Under the pieces are notes generated by a model that did no database searches, had not been told where the DNA came from, and was given only the letters and a program-made list of their open reading frames with translations. DNA of 64,000 bases from Pseudomonas yamanorum (GTDB taxonomy: Bacteria; Pseudomonadota; Gammaproteobacteria; Pseudomonadales; Pseudomonadaceae): the NCBI RefSeq assembly GCF_900105735.1, contig NZ_LT629793.1, positions 5,828,001 through 5,892,000 of the forward strand, read 5' to 3'. A program made the position numbers and the translations under genes. Shown piece by piece: positions 46,122 to 54,107 of the stretch (position 1 is its first letter; the number at the start of each line of letters is the position of its first letter).

Positions 46122-46874
46122 ATGGTCGCGAAGAAACTCAGCGCTCCAAACGTTACCAAGACTCGATTGCTGGATGCGACAGAGGCTCTTTTCATCAAAT
46201 ACGGCTATGACGCTGTTTTGTTGCGGCAGATTACCGAGAGGGCCCAGGTCAATCTCGCTGCGGTGAATTACCACTTCGGGGACAAGGATTCCCTGATGAA
46301 AACCCTGCTGATGCAACGCCTGGAGCCGCTCAACGAGCAGCGCCTGGATTTGCTGGCCAGGTGCGAGGCCGAATCCGACGGCCCGCTGGACTGCGACACC
46401 TTGCTTGGCGTGCTGTTTGCCCCGGCCATGGGCCTGGAACGCAGTGATCCTGCCAGTGGGGAAGGGCGTTCCTTCATCCGTTTCCTGGGGCGGGTGTACA
46501 GCGACACCTCGCCGTTTATCCAGGAATACCTCAAGGTGCATTACCAGCCGGTGTTCCAACGCTTTTTTGAAGCGTTCGCCCTGGCATTGCCAGACCTGCC
46601 GCGCAACGAACTGGGGGTGCGTTTGCAATTTGCCCTCAAGGCAATCTCCGGGGTGATGGCCGGTACCGAGCTGCGCTTGCTGATGAACTCCATGAGCCTG
46701 GGACGCCCGGCCACGGATGCCGAGGTCATGGCCAAGCTGATTACCCTGGTGTCGGCAGCGATTCGTGTGCCGCAGCAAAGTCCTGAAGCCGAAACGGCCC
46801 TGGCGCGGGTGCTCGATACCCAGCGCGCGATACGTGAGCAAGCGGCGTCGCCTGTCGACAAGATTGCTCGCTGA
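46122..46874 (+). CDS. TetR/AcrR-family regulator next to ABC exporter
   Basis: The 250-residue protein has an N-terminal helix-turn-helix (LLDATEALFIKYGYDAVLLR, then AQVNLAAVNYHFGDKDSLMK), the form found in PsrA/CerR-like regulators. The larger C-terminal domain contains GEGRSFIRFLGRVYSDTSPF. It is divergent from the ABC/TolC/HlyD operon, which it probably represses. The ligand is unknown; fatty acyl or amphipathic molecules are recognised by related proteins. A terminator-like hairpin follows at 46956. Confidence 0.86.
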   Translation: MVAKKLSAPNVTKTRLLDATEALFIKYGYDAVLLRQITERAQVNLAAVNYHFGDKDSLMKTLLMQRLEPLNEQRLDLLARCEAESDGPLDCDTLLGVLFAPAMGLERSDPASGEGRSFIRFLGRVYSDTSPFIQEYLKVHYQPVFQRFFEAFALALPDLPRNELGVRLQFALKAISGVMAGTELRLLMNSMSLGRPATDAEVMAKLITLVSAAIRVPQQSPEAETALARVLDTQRAIREQAASPVDKIAR

Positions 46875-46955
46875 TCCATCAAGACCGGCTCGCAATGAGC
46901 CGGTTTGCTTCGACTCCTCTCTGAGGAAACCGAGTGAACACTCAAATCCCGGGCA

Positions 46956-46985
46956 AAAAAAACCCGCTGGGGCGGCGGGTTTTTA
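46956..46985 (+). terminator. Intrinsic terminator after TetR gene
   Basis: AACCCGC (46961-46967) pairs with GCGGGTT (46975-46981) around a short loop, with A-run before and T-run after, so it can work in both directions. The following 120 bp up to 47104 holds no clear gene. Confidence 0.8.
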
Positions 46986-47104
46986 ACTACAGCGTTTGTA
47001 ACGGATGAGGCTTCACCCTACGTCTCCGGATGTGAATAAAACGTGAAAAATATGTAAGAGAAAGTGTGAAGTCTAGTGGCTTGTGTAAACCCGACAAATG
47101 GCAG

Positions 47105-47950
47105 TCAGCGTTGACTGTGAACCCGGCCAATAAAGTCCAAAAGGTACTCACTCACCCTTTCCGGCGCATCCTCCATCAGAAAATGCCCGGCGTTTTCCAC
47201 CACCTGCAGCACTGCTCCACGAATGTCGTTTTGCAGGCGATGTGCATACGCCAGGGGCTGCCATTCATCTTCAGCGCCCCACAAAATCTGCACCGGCAGA
47301 TCCATACCCGGCAGGCGCTCCGCAAAATCGGCGGTATACCGCGAGTCGTAATGCGCCACCTGATGCTGGTAGAACGCCGGCTGGCCGATCACGCCACTGA
47401 TCGGCGCCAGGTATTCCTCCAGCAGCGCGCCCTGCATCACGCTCTTGTCGAACACGGCCATGGCCAGCTGTCGGATCATCAACGCGCGGTGTTCATCCGG
47501 CGTCATGCGCGCATGTTCGGCAAATCGCTGATGAATCCCGCGCCAGGTGGGCGATGGCCACGAGTCATAGCTGGGGGCGTCGGCGACCGTCAATGAGTGC
47601 ACCCGCTGCGGATGGTCAAGGGCAAACAGCAGCGCGTTGACGCCGCCGATGTCATGGCCCACCAGGTGCACCCGCTCAAGCCCCCAGTGGTCCAGCAAAT
47701 CGCCGATCAAGCGGCTTTGTGCGGCCACCGACGTATCGGCCTGGAGTGGGCGCTCTGAAGCGCCAAAACCCAACAGGTCGAACAAATGGACCTGCATGCC
47801 GGCGGCAGTCAGGCGCGGCACCACTTTGCGCCAGATGATGGAATGGGCGGGCGTGCCGTGCAGCAACAACACCGGTAGCCCCTCACCATGGCGGCCAGTG
47901 GCAATGCGCCAACCGTTGATCAATGCGGTTTCGTTAAGCAGGGCAGTCAT
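47105..47950 (-). CDS. Alpha/beta hydrolase, epoxide hydrolase or dehalogenase type
   Basis: The 281-residue protein has an oxyanion motif LLLHGTPAHSIIWRKV. The nucleophile elbow is VHLVGHDIGGVNALL, in which the nucleophile is Asp rather than Ser. The acid is in VQILWGAEDEWQP and the catalytic His in VVENAGHFLMEDAPERV. Asp nucleophiles in this fold mark epoxide hydrolases and haloalkane or haloacetate dehalogenases; which of these is not settled. It is divergent from a LysR regulator. Confidence 0.85.
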   Translation of the reverse strand: MTALLNETALINGWRIATGRHGEGLPVLLLHGTPAHSIIWRKVVPRLTAAGMQVHLFDLLGFGASERPLQADTSVAAQSRLIGDLLDHWGLERVHLVGHDIGGVNALLFALDHPQRVHSLTVADAPSYDSWPSPTWRGIHQRFAEHARMTPDEHRALMIRQLAMAVFDKSVMQGALLEEYLAPISGVIGQPAFYQHQVAHYDSRYTADFAERLPGMDLPVQILWGAEDEWQPLAYAHRLQNDIRGAVLQVVENAGHFLMEDAPERVSEYLLDFIGRVHSQR

Positions 47951-48057
47951 GACAGATCCTCGCGGTGAATGAAGGCTTTACCCTAAAGCTCGGCTGGTCA
48001 TGACACCAATGACAACTTACTCTCTACCCAATCCTGTTTTTGTCATAGGTGTTGATC

Positions 48058-48921
48058 ATGAACCAGCGACTGCCCATCGATGTGCTGCGTGCCCTGCAAA
48101 CCGTGGTCGAAACCGGCAGTGTCACCCGCGCGGCCGAGCGCCTGAACCTCAGCCAGTCGGCGGTCAGCTGGAAGATCAAGCGCCTGGAGAAACAACTCGA
48201 ACGGCCATTGATCCAGCGCGAGGGGCAGCGCCTGGTTGCCAGTGATGACGGCGCGCAGCTGCTGGTCCACGCCCGGCGCATCATCGAGGCCCACGACGCG
48301 GCGTTGGCGCATTTCAATCCAGTGCAGTTGCAAGGCTCCATCCGCCTGGGCGCCACCGAACAGGTGCCGATGGCCGAGCTGTCGAACTTGCTCGGCCAGT
48401 TTTCCCGGCAGCACCGTCAGCTGGATGTGCGGATCGTGGTGGAGCAGAGCCACGTGCTTCGCCAGGCCCTGGTGGACCGCGAGCTGGACCTGGCGCTGCA
48501 CCAGGATTTCATCCCGCGTATCGAAACGCGTGACCACTTGCTGTGGACCGAACAGGTGCACTGGTGCGCCCGGCCCGGCTGGCAGGCAGCGCCTGACGAA
48601 AGCGTGCGGCTGATCACCTTCGGCCCAGGCTGTTTTTACCGGCAACTGGCCCAGGAACGCCTGAGCGCCTTGGGCATTCGCTGGCAGGTGGTGGTGGAGT
48701 GTGGGTCGGTGGAGGGTGTGGTATCGGCCATCGCCGCGGGGTTGGGCATCGGCCTGCTCAGCAGTGACCATCTCGACAAGCGCGTGGAGGTGTATCGCCC
48801 TTTCGAGCAGCAGATGCCGCTGCCCGAAGTGGCGAATGTGTTGCGCTTTGCCGAGGACAGCCCCGAGCCCCTGTTACAGGCGTTGCAGCAACTGCTGGTA
48901 CAGGCGCTGCACCGGGGCTGA
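48058..48921 (+). CDS. LysR-family transcriptional regulator
   Basis: The protein is 287 residues from the ATG at 48058. The helix-turn-helix is IDVLRALQTVVETGSVTRAA and ERLNLSQSAVSWKIKRLEKQ; the C-terminal domain is of the PBP2 type. It is divergent from the hydrolase gene by 107 bp, so it may regulate it. TGACACCAATGACA-like repeats at 48000-48015 lie between them. It converges with the FUSC gene without a gap. Confidence 0.86.
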   Translation: MNQRLPIDVLRALQTVVETGSVTRAAERLNLSQSAVSWKIKRLEKQLERPLIQREGQRLVASDDGAQLLVHARRIIEAHDAALAHFNPVQLQGSIRLGATEQVPMAELSNLLGQFSRQHRQLDVRIVVEQSHVLRQALVDRELDLALHQDFIPRIETRDHLLWTEQVHWCARPGWQAAPDESVRLITFGPGCFYRQLAQERLSALGIRWQVVVECGSVEGVVSAIAAGLGIGLLSSDHLDKRVEVYRPFEQQMPLPEVANVLRFAEDSPEPLLQALQQLLVQALHRG

Positions 48922-49983
48922 TCAGATTTTCCAGTGGCTGGCGCTCTTGGCCAGGCGCTGGCGCATGCCATCAATGTTCGCCGCCAGTTGCAGGGTCAAT
49001 AACCGGTAACCGTCCAGGGCGTTGACCACCGGCACTTCAAATGTCTGCTCGTGGGTCGGCGTATTGCTCGGCCGTTCCAGCCGGTCGGTGGCCCCGGATT
49101 GCAACGCCCGCGCCATCCCGATCAACTGCACCCGGATCTGACGATGCTCGGCCTTCAACGCCACTTGCATACGCGCCAACGCTTCCTTGTCCCGTGGATC
49201 GGGCCGAGTGTTGCCGAGGATCTCCAGGGTGCTGATGCACATCCGCAAATGCCGCTGCAGGGTGTCCAGCTCGGTCATGGAAATCCGCACTTCCTTGGAC
49301 ACCGATGGCATCAATGAGCGCAGTTGCAGCATTGCCGCATTCAAGCGGTTGAGCAGTTTCAGATGCTCATCGTCAGTGACCGACTGGCCGCTGATGATCC
49401 GGCTATAAATCGCCGCGCAATCGCGCAAGGCACTGGCCAGGTTGTAGCGCCAGGAATACACCGCATACAGCGGCAGAGCGAAGGAAAACGCCAGGGCCAG
49501 GACGATACCGATCAGGATGTCGACCGTGCGCCACAGCCCGTCTGATATCGGATTATCGCCATGGCCCGCGACGATAAATACGGTGATCGCCGACAGCAAC
49601 GCGATGTAGCCGCCCTTGCCGATGGCGTGATAGGAAAAGAACCCGCACACCACCGACATCAGCAAATAGGTCAACAGCGGCTGCCCCAGATACGCCTGTT
49701 GCAGCACCAGCAGCAAACCGACGCTGGCGCCGATCAACGTGCCGTAGGCGCGCTCGACGGCTTTCTTGCCGATATTGCCGTGGTGCTGCAAACCGCCGAT
49801 CACGATCAACATCGTCACCGAGGCCCACTCACCGTGGGGCAGATTGATGCCGGTGGTCAGCAGGATCGTGGCCAGCAACCCAATGGAAACCCGTACCGCG
49901 TGGATCAATTTGGCGTGACGGTAGCGCCGATACGGGTCCAGCAGCGGACGCAGCAAGCGGCGGGCGAAGAGAGGAAGATTCAT
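48922..49983 (-). CDS. FUSC-family inner membrane protein
   Basis: The 353-residue protein has five to six membrane helices in the N-terminal half (IHAVRVSIGLLATILLTTG, LIGASVGLLLVLQQAYLGQ, IGKGGYIALLSAITVFIVAG, ILIGIVLALAFSFALPLYAV) and a soluble helical C-terminal half. This matches the FUSC/AaeB-like group of aromatic acid or toxin exporters, half-length form. No partner adaptor gene is adjacent. It ends directly against the convergent LysR gene. Confidence 0.85.
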   Translation of the reverse strand: MNLPLFARRLLRPLLDPYRRYRHAKLIHAVRVSIGLLATILLTTGINLPHGEWASVTMLIVIGGLQHHGNIGKKAVERAYGTLIGASVGLLLVLQQAYLGQPLLTYLLMSVVCGFFSYHAIGKGGYIALLSAITVFIVAGHGDNPISDGLWRTVDILIGIVLALAFSFALPLYAVYSWRYNLASALRDCAAIYSRIISGQSVTDDEHLKLLNRLNAAMLQLRSLMPSVSKEVRISMTELDTLQRHLRMCISTLEILGNTRPDPRDKEALARMQVALKAEHRQIRVQLIGMARALQSGATDRLERPSNTPTHEQTFEVPVVNALDGYRLLTLQLAANIDGMRQRLAKSASHWKI

Positions 49984-50027
49984 TGGTATCAGGGTAACCT
50001 CGTTGTTCAGGCTTCACTCAGTTCCAA

Positions 50028-50118
50028 TGTGGGAGCGGGCTTGCTCGCGAAGGCGGCGTGTCAGTCAATACATCCGGCGACTGAACCACCGCTTTCGCGA
50101 GCAAGCCCGCTCCCACAT
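50028..50118. repeat. REP doublet (variant, GCGGGCTTGCTCGCGAA type)
   Basis: TGTGGGAGCGGGCTTGCTCG at 50028 and its inverse to 50118. This is the second REP subtype in the window (GAGCGGGCTTGCTCGCGAA), also seen at 63825. Confidence 0.9.
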
Positions 50119-50137
50119 TTTTAGATCGGTGTCGGGC

Positions 50138-51763
50138 TCAGAAAATATAGTCAGTGGTCAGAAAGCTCGATGTGCGCTCCTGCAGGATATCGCTGACCAG
50201 TTCCTTGTTGCTTGCCTGGAACTTGGTCGCCACCAGGGTACGGATCGAAAACACCCGCAGCGCATCATGCACCGACAGCGTGCCCTCGGCCGAGTTCTTG
50301 CGCCCGTTGAACGGGAAACTGTCCGGTCCGCGCTGGCACTGGGCATTGATATTGATCCGTCCCACCTGGTTGGCGAACGCGTCCACCAGGCGCCCGACTT
50401 CCCTCGGGCTGGTGCCGAAGATACTCAGTTGCTGGCCGAAGTCCGATTCCAGCACGTAGTCGATCACCGTCTCCAGGTCGCGATAAGGCACGATCGGCAC
50501 CACCGGGCCGAACTGCTCCTCGTGGTACACGCGCATCTGTGGGTTCACCGGGTACAGCACCGCCGGGTAGAAGAACGAGCCACGGCTGGCGCCGCCATTT
50601 TCGTTCACCACCTTGGCGCCATGGGCCAGTGCGTCGGTGACCAGGCCGCCGAGGTAATCGACCTTGCCCTGCTCGGGCAACGGCGTCAGCGACACGCCGT
50701 CTTCCCACGGCATGCCAGGCTTGAGGGTCGCCAGCTTGCGGTTGAATTTTTCGATAAAGCTGTCGACCACGTCTTCATGCACAAACAGGATCTTCAACGC
50801 GGTGCAACGCTGGCCGTTGAACGAGAGCGAACCGGTGACGGCTTCGTTGACCGCATTGTCCAGGTCGACCTGCGGCAGCACGATCCCAGGGTTCTTCGCA
50901 TCCAGGCCCAGCGCCGCGCGTAGGCGGTGGGGTTTTGGGTGCAGCTTCTTCAAATCGCTGGCGGCCTTGTTGGTGCCGATAAACGCAAAGATATCGATCT
51001 TGCCGCTGGCCATCAGCGCGCTGACCGTCTCGCGGCCGCTGCCGTAGATCACGTTGATCACGCCGGCCGGGAAGCTGTCGCGGAACGCCTCCAGCAACGG
51101 GCGAATCAGCAGTACGCCAAGCTTGGCCGGCTTGAACACCACGGTATTGCCCATGATCAGCGCCGGGATCAGCGTGGTGAAGGTCTCATTCAGCGGGTAG
51201 TTGTAGGGGCCCATGCACAACGCCACGCCCAGCGGTACGCGGCGGATTTGCCCGAGGGTGTCCTGTTCCAGCTCGAAGCGGCTGGAGCGGCGGTCGAGTT
51301 CCTTGAGGGCATTGATGGTGTCGGTGATGTAGTCGCAGGTGCGGTCGAACTCTTTCTGCGAGTCCTTGAGGTTCTTGCCAATCTCCCACATCAGCAGCTT
51401 GACCACCGCCTCGCGCTGTTCACGCATGCGCCGCAAAAACGCTTCTACATGCTGGATGCGATCCACCACGCGCATGGTCGGCCACGCGCCCTGGCCACGG
51501 TCGTAAGCGGCTACGGCGGCGTCGAGGGCGGTCAAAGCCGTGTCGGCGTCCAGCAGCGGGGTGCTGCCGATGATCACCGGCGTGTCACCGTCGGCACCGC
51601 GCAACTGCACCGGGCTGCGCACTTCGGCCAAGGGGCCGTTCCACACATGCAACTGGCCGCCGACCAGGTAATCGCGTTGTTCAATGGGCGCCGCGAGCCG
51701 GAATTGCTCGGGAATCTCTGCGGCAGTGGGAAACAGCTGGGCGAGCAGGTTGTCGGTGGTCAT
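50138..51763 (-). CDS. gapN: NADP-dependent glyceraldehyde-3-phosphate dehydrogenase-like ALDH
   Basis: From the ATG at 51763 (AGGGGTAG upstream) the protein is 541 residues, longer than typical aldehyde dehydrogenases. Cofactor and active-site elements are GPYNYPLNETFTTLIPALIM (about 185-205), FKPAK (210-214) and SFNGQRCTALKILFV with catalytic Cys320. The canonical ELGGK is read here as LGLDAKNPGIVL, so the usual general-base Glu is replaced. Pseudomonad proteins of this kind are called non-phosphorylating GAPDH, which would oxidise glyceraldehyde-3-phosphate to 3-phosphoglycerate with NADP. The substrate is inferred from family naming. Divergent from the DyP gene. Confidence 0.82.
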   Translation of the reverse strand: MTTDNLLAQLFPTAAEIPEQFRLAAPIEQRDYLVGGQLHVWNGPLAEVRSPVQLRGADGDTPVIIGSTPLLDADTALTALDAAVAAYDRGQGAWPTMRVVDRIQHVEAFLRRMREQREAVVKLLMWEIGKNLKDSQKEFDRTCDYITDTINALKELDRRSSRFELEQDTLGQIRRVPLGVALCMGPYNYPLNETFTTLIPALIMGNTVVFKPAKLGVLLIRPLLEAFRDSFPAGVINVIYGSGRETVSALMASGKIDIFAFIGTNKAASDLKKLHPKPHRLRAALGLDAKNPGIVLPQVDLDNAVNEAVTGSLSFNGQRCTALKILFVHEDVVDSFIEKFNRKLATLKPGMPWEDGVSLTPLPEQGKVDYLGGLVTDALAHGAKVVNENGGASRGSFFYPAVLYPVNPQMRVYHEEQFGPVVPIVPYRDLETVIDYVLESDFGQQLSIFGTSPREVGRLVDAFANQVGRININAQCQRGPDSFPFNGRKNSAEGTLSVHDALRVFSIRTLVATKFQASNKELVSDILQERTSSFLTTDYIF

Positions 51764-51922
51764 GTCGCTACCCCTGGAATGGTTGCAAAACGTGACTAGA
51801 GATTCACCCATCAACGCCCCGTGTGGCAAGGGCTAGACGCATTAACCCGCGAACCTTGGAAAACCTTGAGCACAACCGTGAGCTCGCCGGGTAAACTGCG
51901 CGGCTTTCTTGAAGGAGTTCAC

Positions 51923-52783
51923 ATGAGTCAGTACCAGCCGGGCATTCTTGCCGCACCGGTGCCGTTGCAGGCACGCCATCTGTTTTTTGCCATTGAGTCC
52001 CTGGACGCTGTACCTGCCGCACTGGATGCGCTGGTGCAGTTGGTGGACGCCAATGCGGTGGTCGGTTTTGGTGAGCCGCTGGTGAATGCCCTTGGTGCCC
52101 GGATTGACGGGTTGCGGGCGTTCCCTCATGTGAGCGGGCCGGGGGCGGAGAATCCGTCGACCCAGCAGGCGCTGTGGGTCTGGTTGCACGGTGTGGATCG
52201 TGGTGAGCTGCTGTTGCGCAGCCGGGCGTTCGAGAAGGCCCTGGCGCCGGGGTTTGGTCTGGTGCAGATGACCGAGGGGTTTCGCTACAAGACCGGGTTT
52301 GATCTGACCGACTATGAGGATGGCACTGAGAATCCGCATGATGATGCGGCGGTGGACGCGGCGGTGGCGCAGGGTGGTGCGAGCTTTGCGGCGATCCAGC
52401 AGTGGCAGCATGATCTGGATGGGTTTGCGGCGTTGCCGGCTCTGGAGCGGGATCACATTATTGGTCGGCGCCATGGTGATAACGAGGAGCTGGAGGACGC
52501 GCCGGAGTCGGCGCACACCAAGCGTACGGCCCAGGAGAGTTTTACCCCGGAGGCGTTTGTGGTGCGCCGGTCGATGCCTTGGGCGGAGAATGGGCAGGCG
52601 GGGTTGATGTTCCTGGCGTTTGGGCATTCGTTTGATGCGTTTGAAGCGCAACTGCGGCGGATGAGTGGGCTTGAGGATGGGATTGTTGATGGGTTGTATC
52701 GCATTAGTAAGCCGTTGACTGGGGGGTATTACTGGTGTCCGCCGGTGCGTGATGGGCGGGTGGATTTGAGCTTGGTGCTCTGA
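51923..52783 (+). CDS. Dyp-type haem peroxidase
   Basis: The protein is 286 residues from the ATG at 51923 (GAAGGAG upstream). Signature GxxDG-like YEDGTENP, a putative proximal His in the APESAHTKRT region, distal Arg in VVRRSMPWAENG and the C-terminal GLYRISKPLTGGYYWCPPV place it in the DyP family, group B like YfeX. No Tat or Sec signal is visible, so it is cytoplasmic. It is divergent from gapN with about 160 bp between. The 3' part has GC-rich repetitive codon use (GGG-rich), but the frame is intact. Confidence 0.9.
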   Translation: MSQYQPGILAAPVPLQARHLFFAIESLDAVPAALDALVQLVDANAVVGFGEPLVNALGARIDGLRAFPHVSGPGAENPSTQQALWVWLHGVDRGELLLRSRAFEKALAPGFGLVQMTEGFRYKTGFDLTDYEDGTENPHDDAAVDAAVAQGGASFAAIQQWQHDLDGFAALPALERDHIIGRRHGDNEELEDAPESAHTKRTAQESFTPEAFVVRRSMPWAENGQAGLMFLAFGHSFDAFEAQLRRMSGLEDGIVDGLYRISKPLTGGYYWCPPVRDGRVDLSLVL

Positions 52784-52796
52784 GGTTTTTGTTTTG

Positions 52797-53622
52797 GGGA
52801 CATATCCGTTATTTAGGTAACGGCCACTTATGGTTTCGCTCTTACAGCGAGTCACTTTGCAGAAGCGGCAAAGTAACCAAAGCGCTCTGCCCCGCCTGTC
52901 GGCACCTCGCCTAGGCTCGGTGTTCCCTCACTCCGGCACTGCTCCGCGGGCCGCCGCGACGGGCCATCCATGGCCCGGCGCGGCTAAACCGGCGTCCTGC
53001 CGGTTTACCCGCTCCGCACTGCCTGCGTTCGGCCTCTGGCTTATTGGGGCAGTCAGATCAAAATCAAAAGCAAGAGCACAGCGGCCTCCCGGCCGGCTTG
53101 AGTGTTAAAAGCAAAGACTAAATCCAGAGCGAAAGCCAAATCTGAAGCTGATGCAGCTCTGCTTTTCTGTGGGAGCTGGCTTGCCTGCGATGCAGACAAC
53201 TCGGTTTTTCAGATACACCGAGGTGATGCCATCGCAGGCAAGCCTGCTCCCACATTTGACCGTGCCCGCTCTTGATTTGGCTTGTGCCTTTGCTTCACCA
53301 CACTCAAGCCGGCCGGTAGGCCGCTGTGCTCTTGATCTGCTTTTGATCTTGATCTTAGGCGCCCCGTTAAACCACGCTGGCCGAACGCAGGCTTTGGAGC
53401 GTGGGTAACCCGGCAGGACGCCGGGTTAGCCGTCCTAGGCCAAGGATGGCCCATGACGGCGGCCCACGGTCCAAAGCCGGAGTGAGGGCACTCCGAGCCT
53501 AGGCGAGGAGCCGAGTGGTGGGGCAAGAGCCTTTTGGTTACTTTTGGGCTCCTTTCAAAAGTGACCCGCTGTAAGAGCGGAACCAATATCAGCGGTTACC
53601 CAAATAATGGATATGCCCCCGA
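52797..53622. repeat. Large inverted-repeat element with nested REP doublet
   Basis: The left arm (about 52797-53105) and right arm (about 53300-53622) are inverted, roughly 300-bp, imperfect copies. They share the termini CATATCC(G/A)TTATTT and internal blocks such as CGCTCTTACAGCG, CTCGCCTAGGCTCGG and CCTCACTCCGGC, and the inner ends GCACAGCGGCC. A REP doublet lies between them. A partial relative is at 63889-64000 and a relic at 21064. Two similar frames (52830-53108 on plus, 53209-53586 on minus) are shadows of the repeat and are not called as genes. No transposase is present. Confidence 0.8.
53168..53256. repeat. REP doublet nested in the inverted-repeat element
   Basis: GTGGGAGCTGGCTTGCCTGC at 53170 and the inverse CGCAGGCAAGCCTGCTCCCA to about 53255, in the centre of the large element. 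Confidence 0.85.
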
Positions 53623-54035
53623 TCCAAATCCCCCCCCAAACAACGCCGACAACTATAAACCCCCAACACCACCGGCTTTTTCCGCGCCCCACGCTCAACC
53701 CAGGTCGGCGCAACAAACCGATACCCCTGGCCCATCGCCGTCGCGATATAGACCGAATCATCACCCCCCAACGCCCGGCGGATCGCCTTGATCTGCGCCC
53801 GCAGGTTGCACTCTTCCACAACCAACCGTGGCCAGGCGATGTCCAGCAATTGGGTCTTCTCCAACAGCTCACCAGGCCGGGAGGCGAGAGCAATCAGCAA
53901 CGTCAGGGCCCGACTACCCAGGCTCACCGGCTCACCGTTTTTCAGCAGCAGATGACGCCTGGGCAACAGTCGATAAGGCCCAAAGTGAATTTCAAAAGCG
54001 CTGTCTTCAAGAGGGCTGCGTTGTGAATACGTCAT
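53589..54035 (-). CDS. OmpR/PhoB-type winged-helix regulator, C-terminus altered by repeat
   Basis: The 148-residue protein has a Trans_reg_C winged helix (about residues 13-110): FEIHFGPYRLLPRRHLLLKN, SLGSRALTLLIALASRPGEL, LLDIAWPRLVVEECNLRAQI and SVYIATAMGQGYRFVAP. There is no receiver domain. Its last codons (RGHIHYLGNR, then stop) are read from the terminus of the inverted-repeat element (53589-53622), so the original 3' end was probably replaced or lost. It lies 72 bp after the type III translocon gene, same strand, and is the best candidate for a local regulator, like HilA or HrpG. Function is inferred. Confidence 0.75.
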   Translation of the reverse strand: MTYSQRSPLEDSAFEIHFGPYRLLPRRHLLLKNGEPVSLGSRALTLLIALASRPGELLEKTQLLDIAWPRLVVEECNLRAQIKAIRRALGGDDSVYIATAMGQGYRFVAPTWVERGARKKPVVLGVYSCRRCLGGDLDRGHIHYLGNR

Positions 54036-54107
54036 GTGATTAACCTTTGTGCATGTTCAAAAACACAACCCCGCGCGGCTCCCTTCGCGCAAGGCTGCAA
54101 GGGACGG

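Noticed and set aside
52830..53586. Two mutually similar frames on opposite strands in the inverted-repeat element
   Set aside because: Their similarity is that of the DNA repeat itself; no recognisable domain and the frames coincide with the arms.
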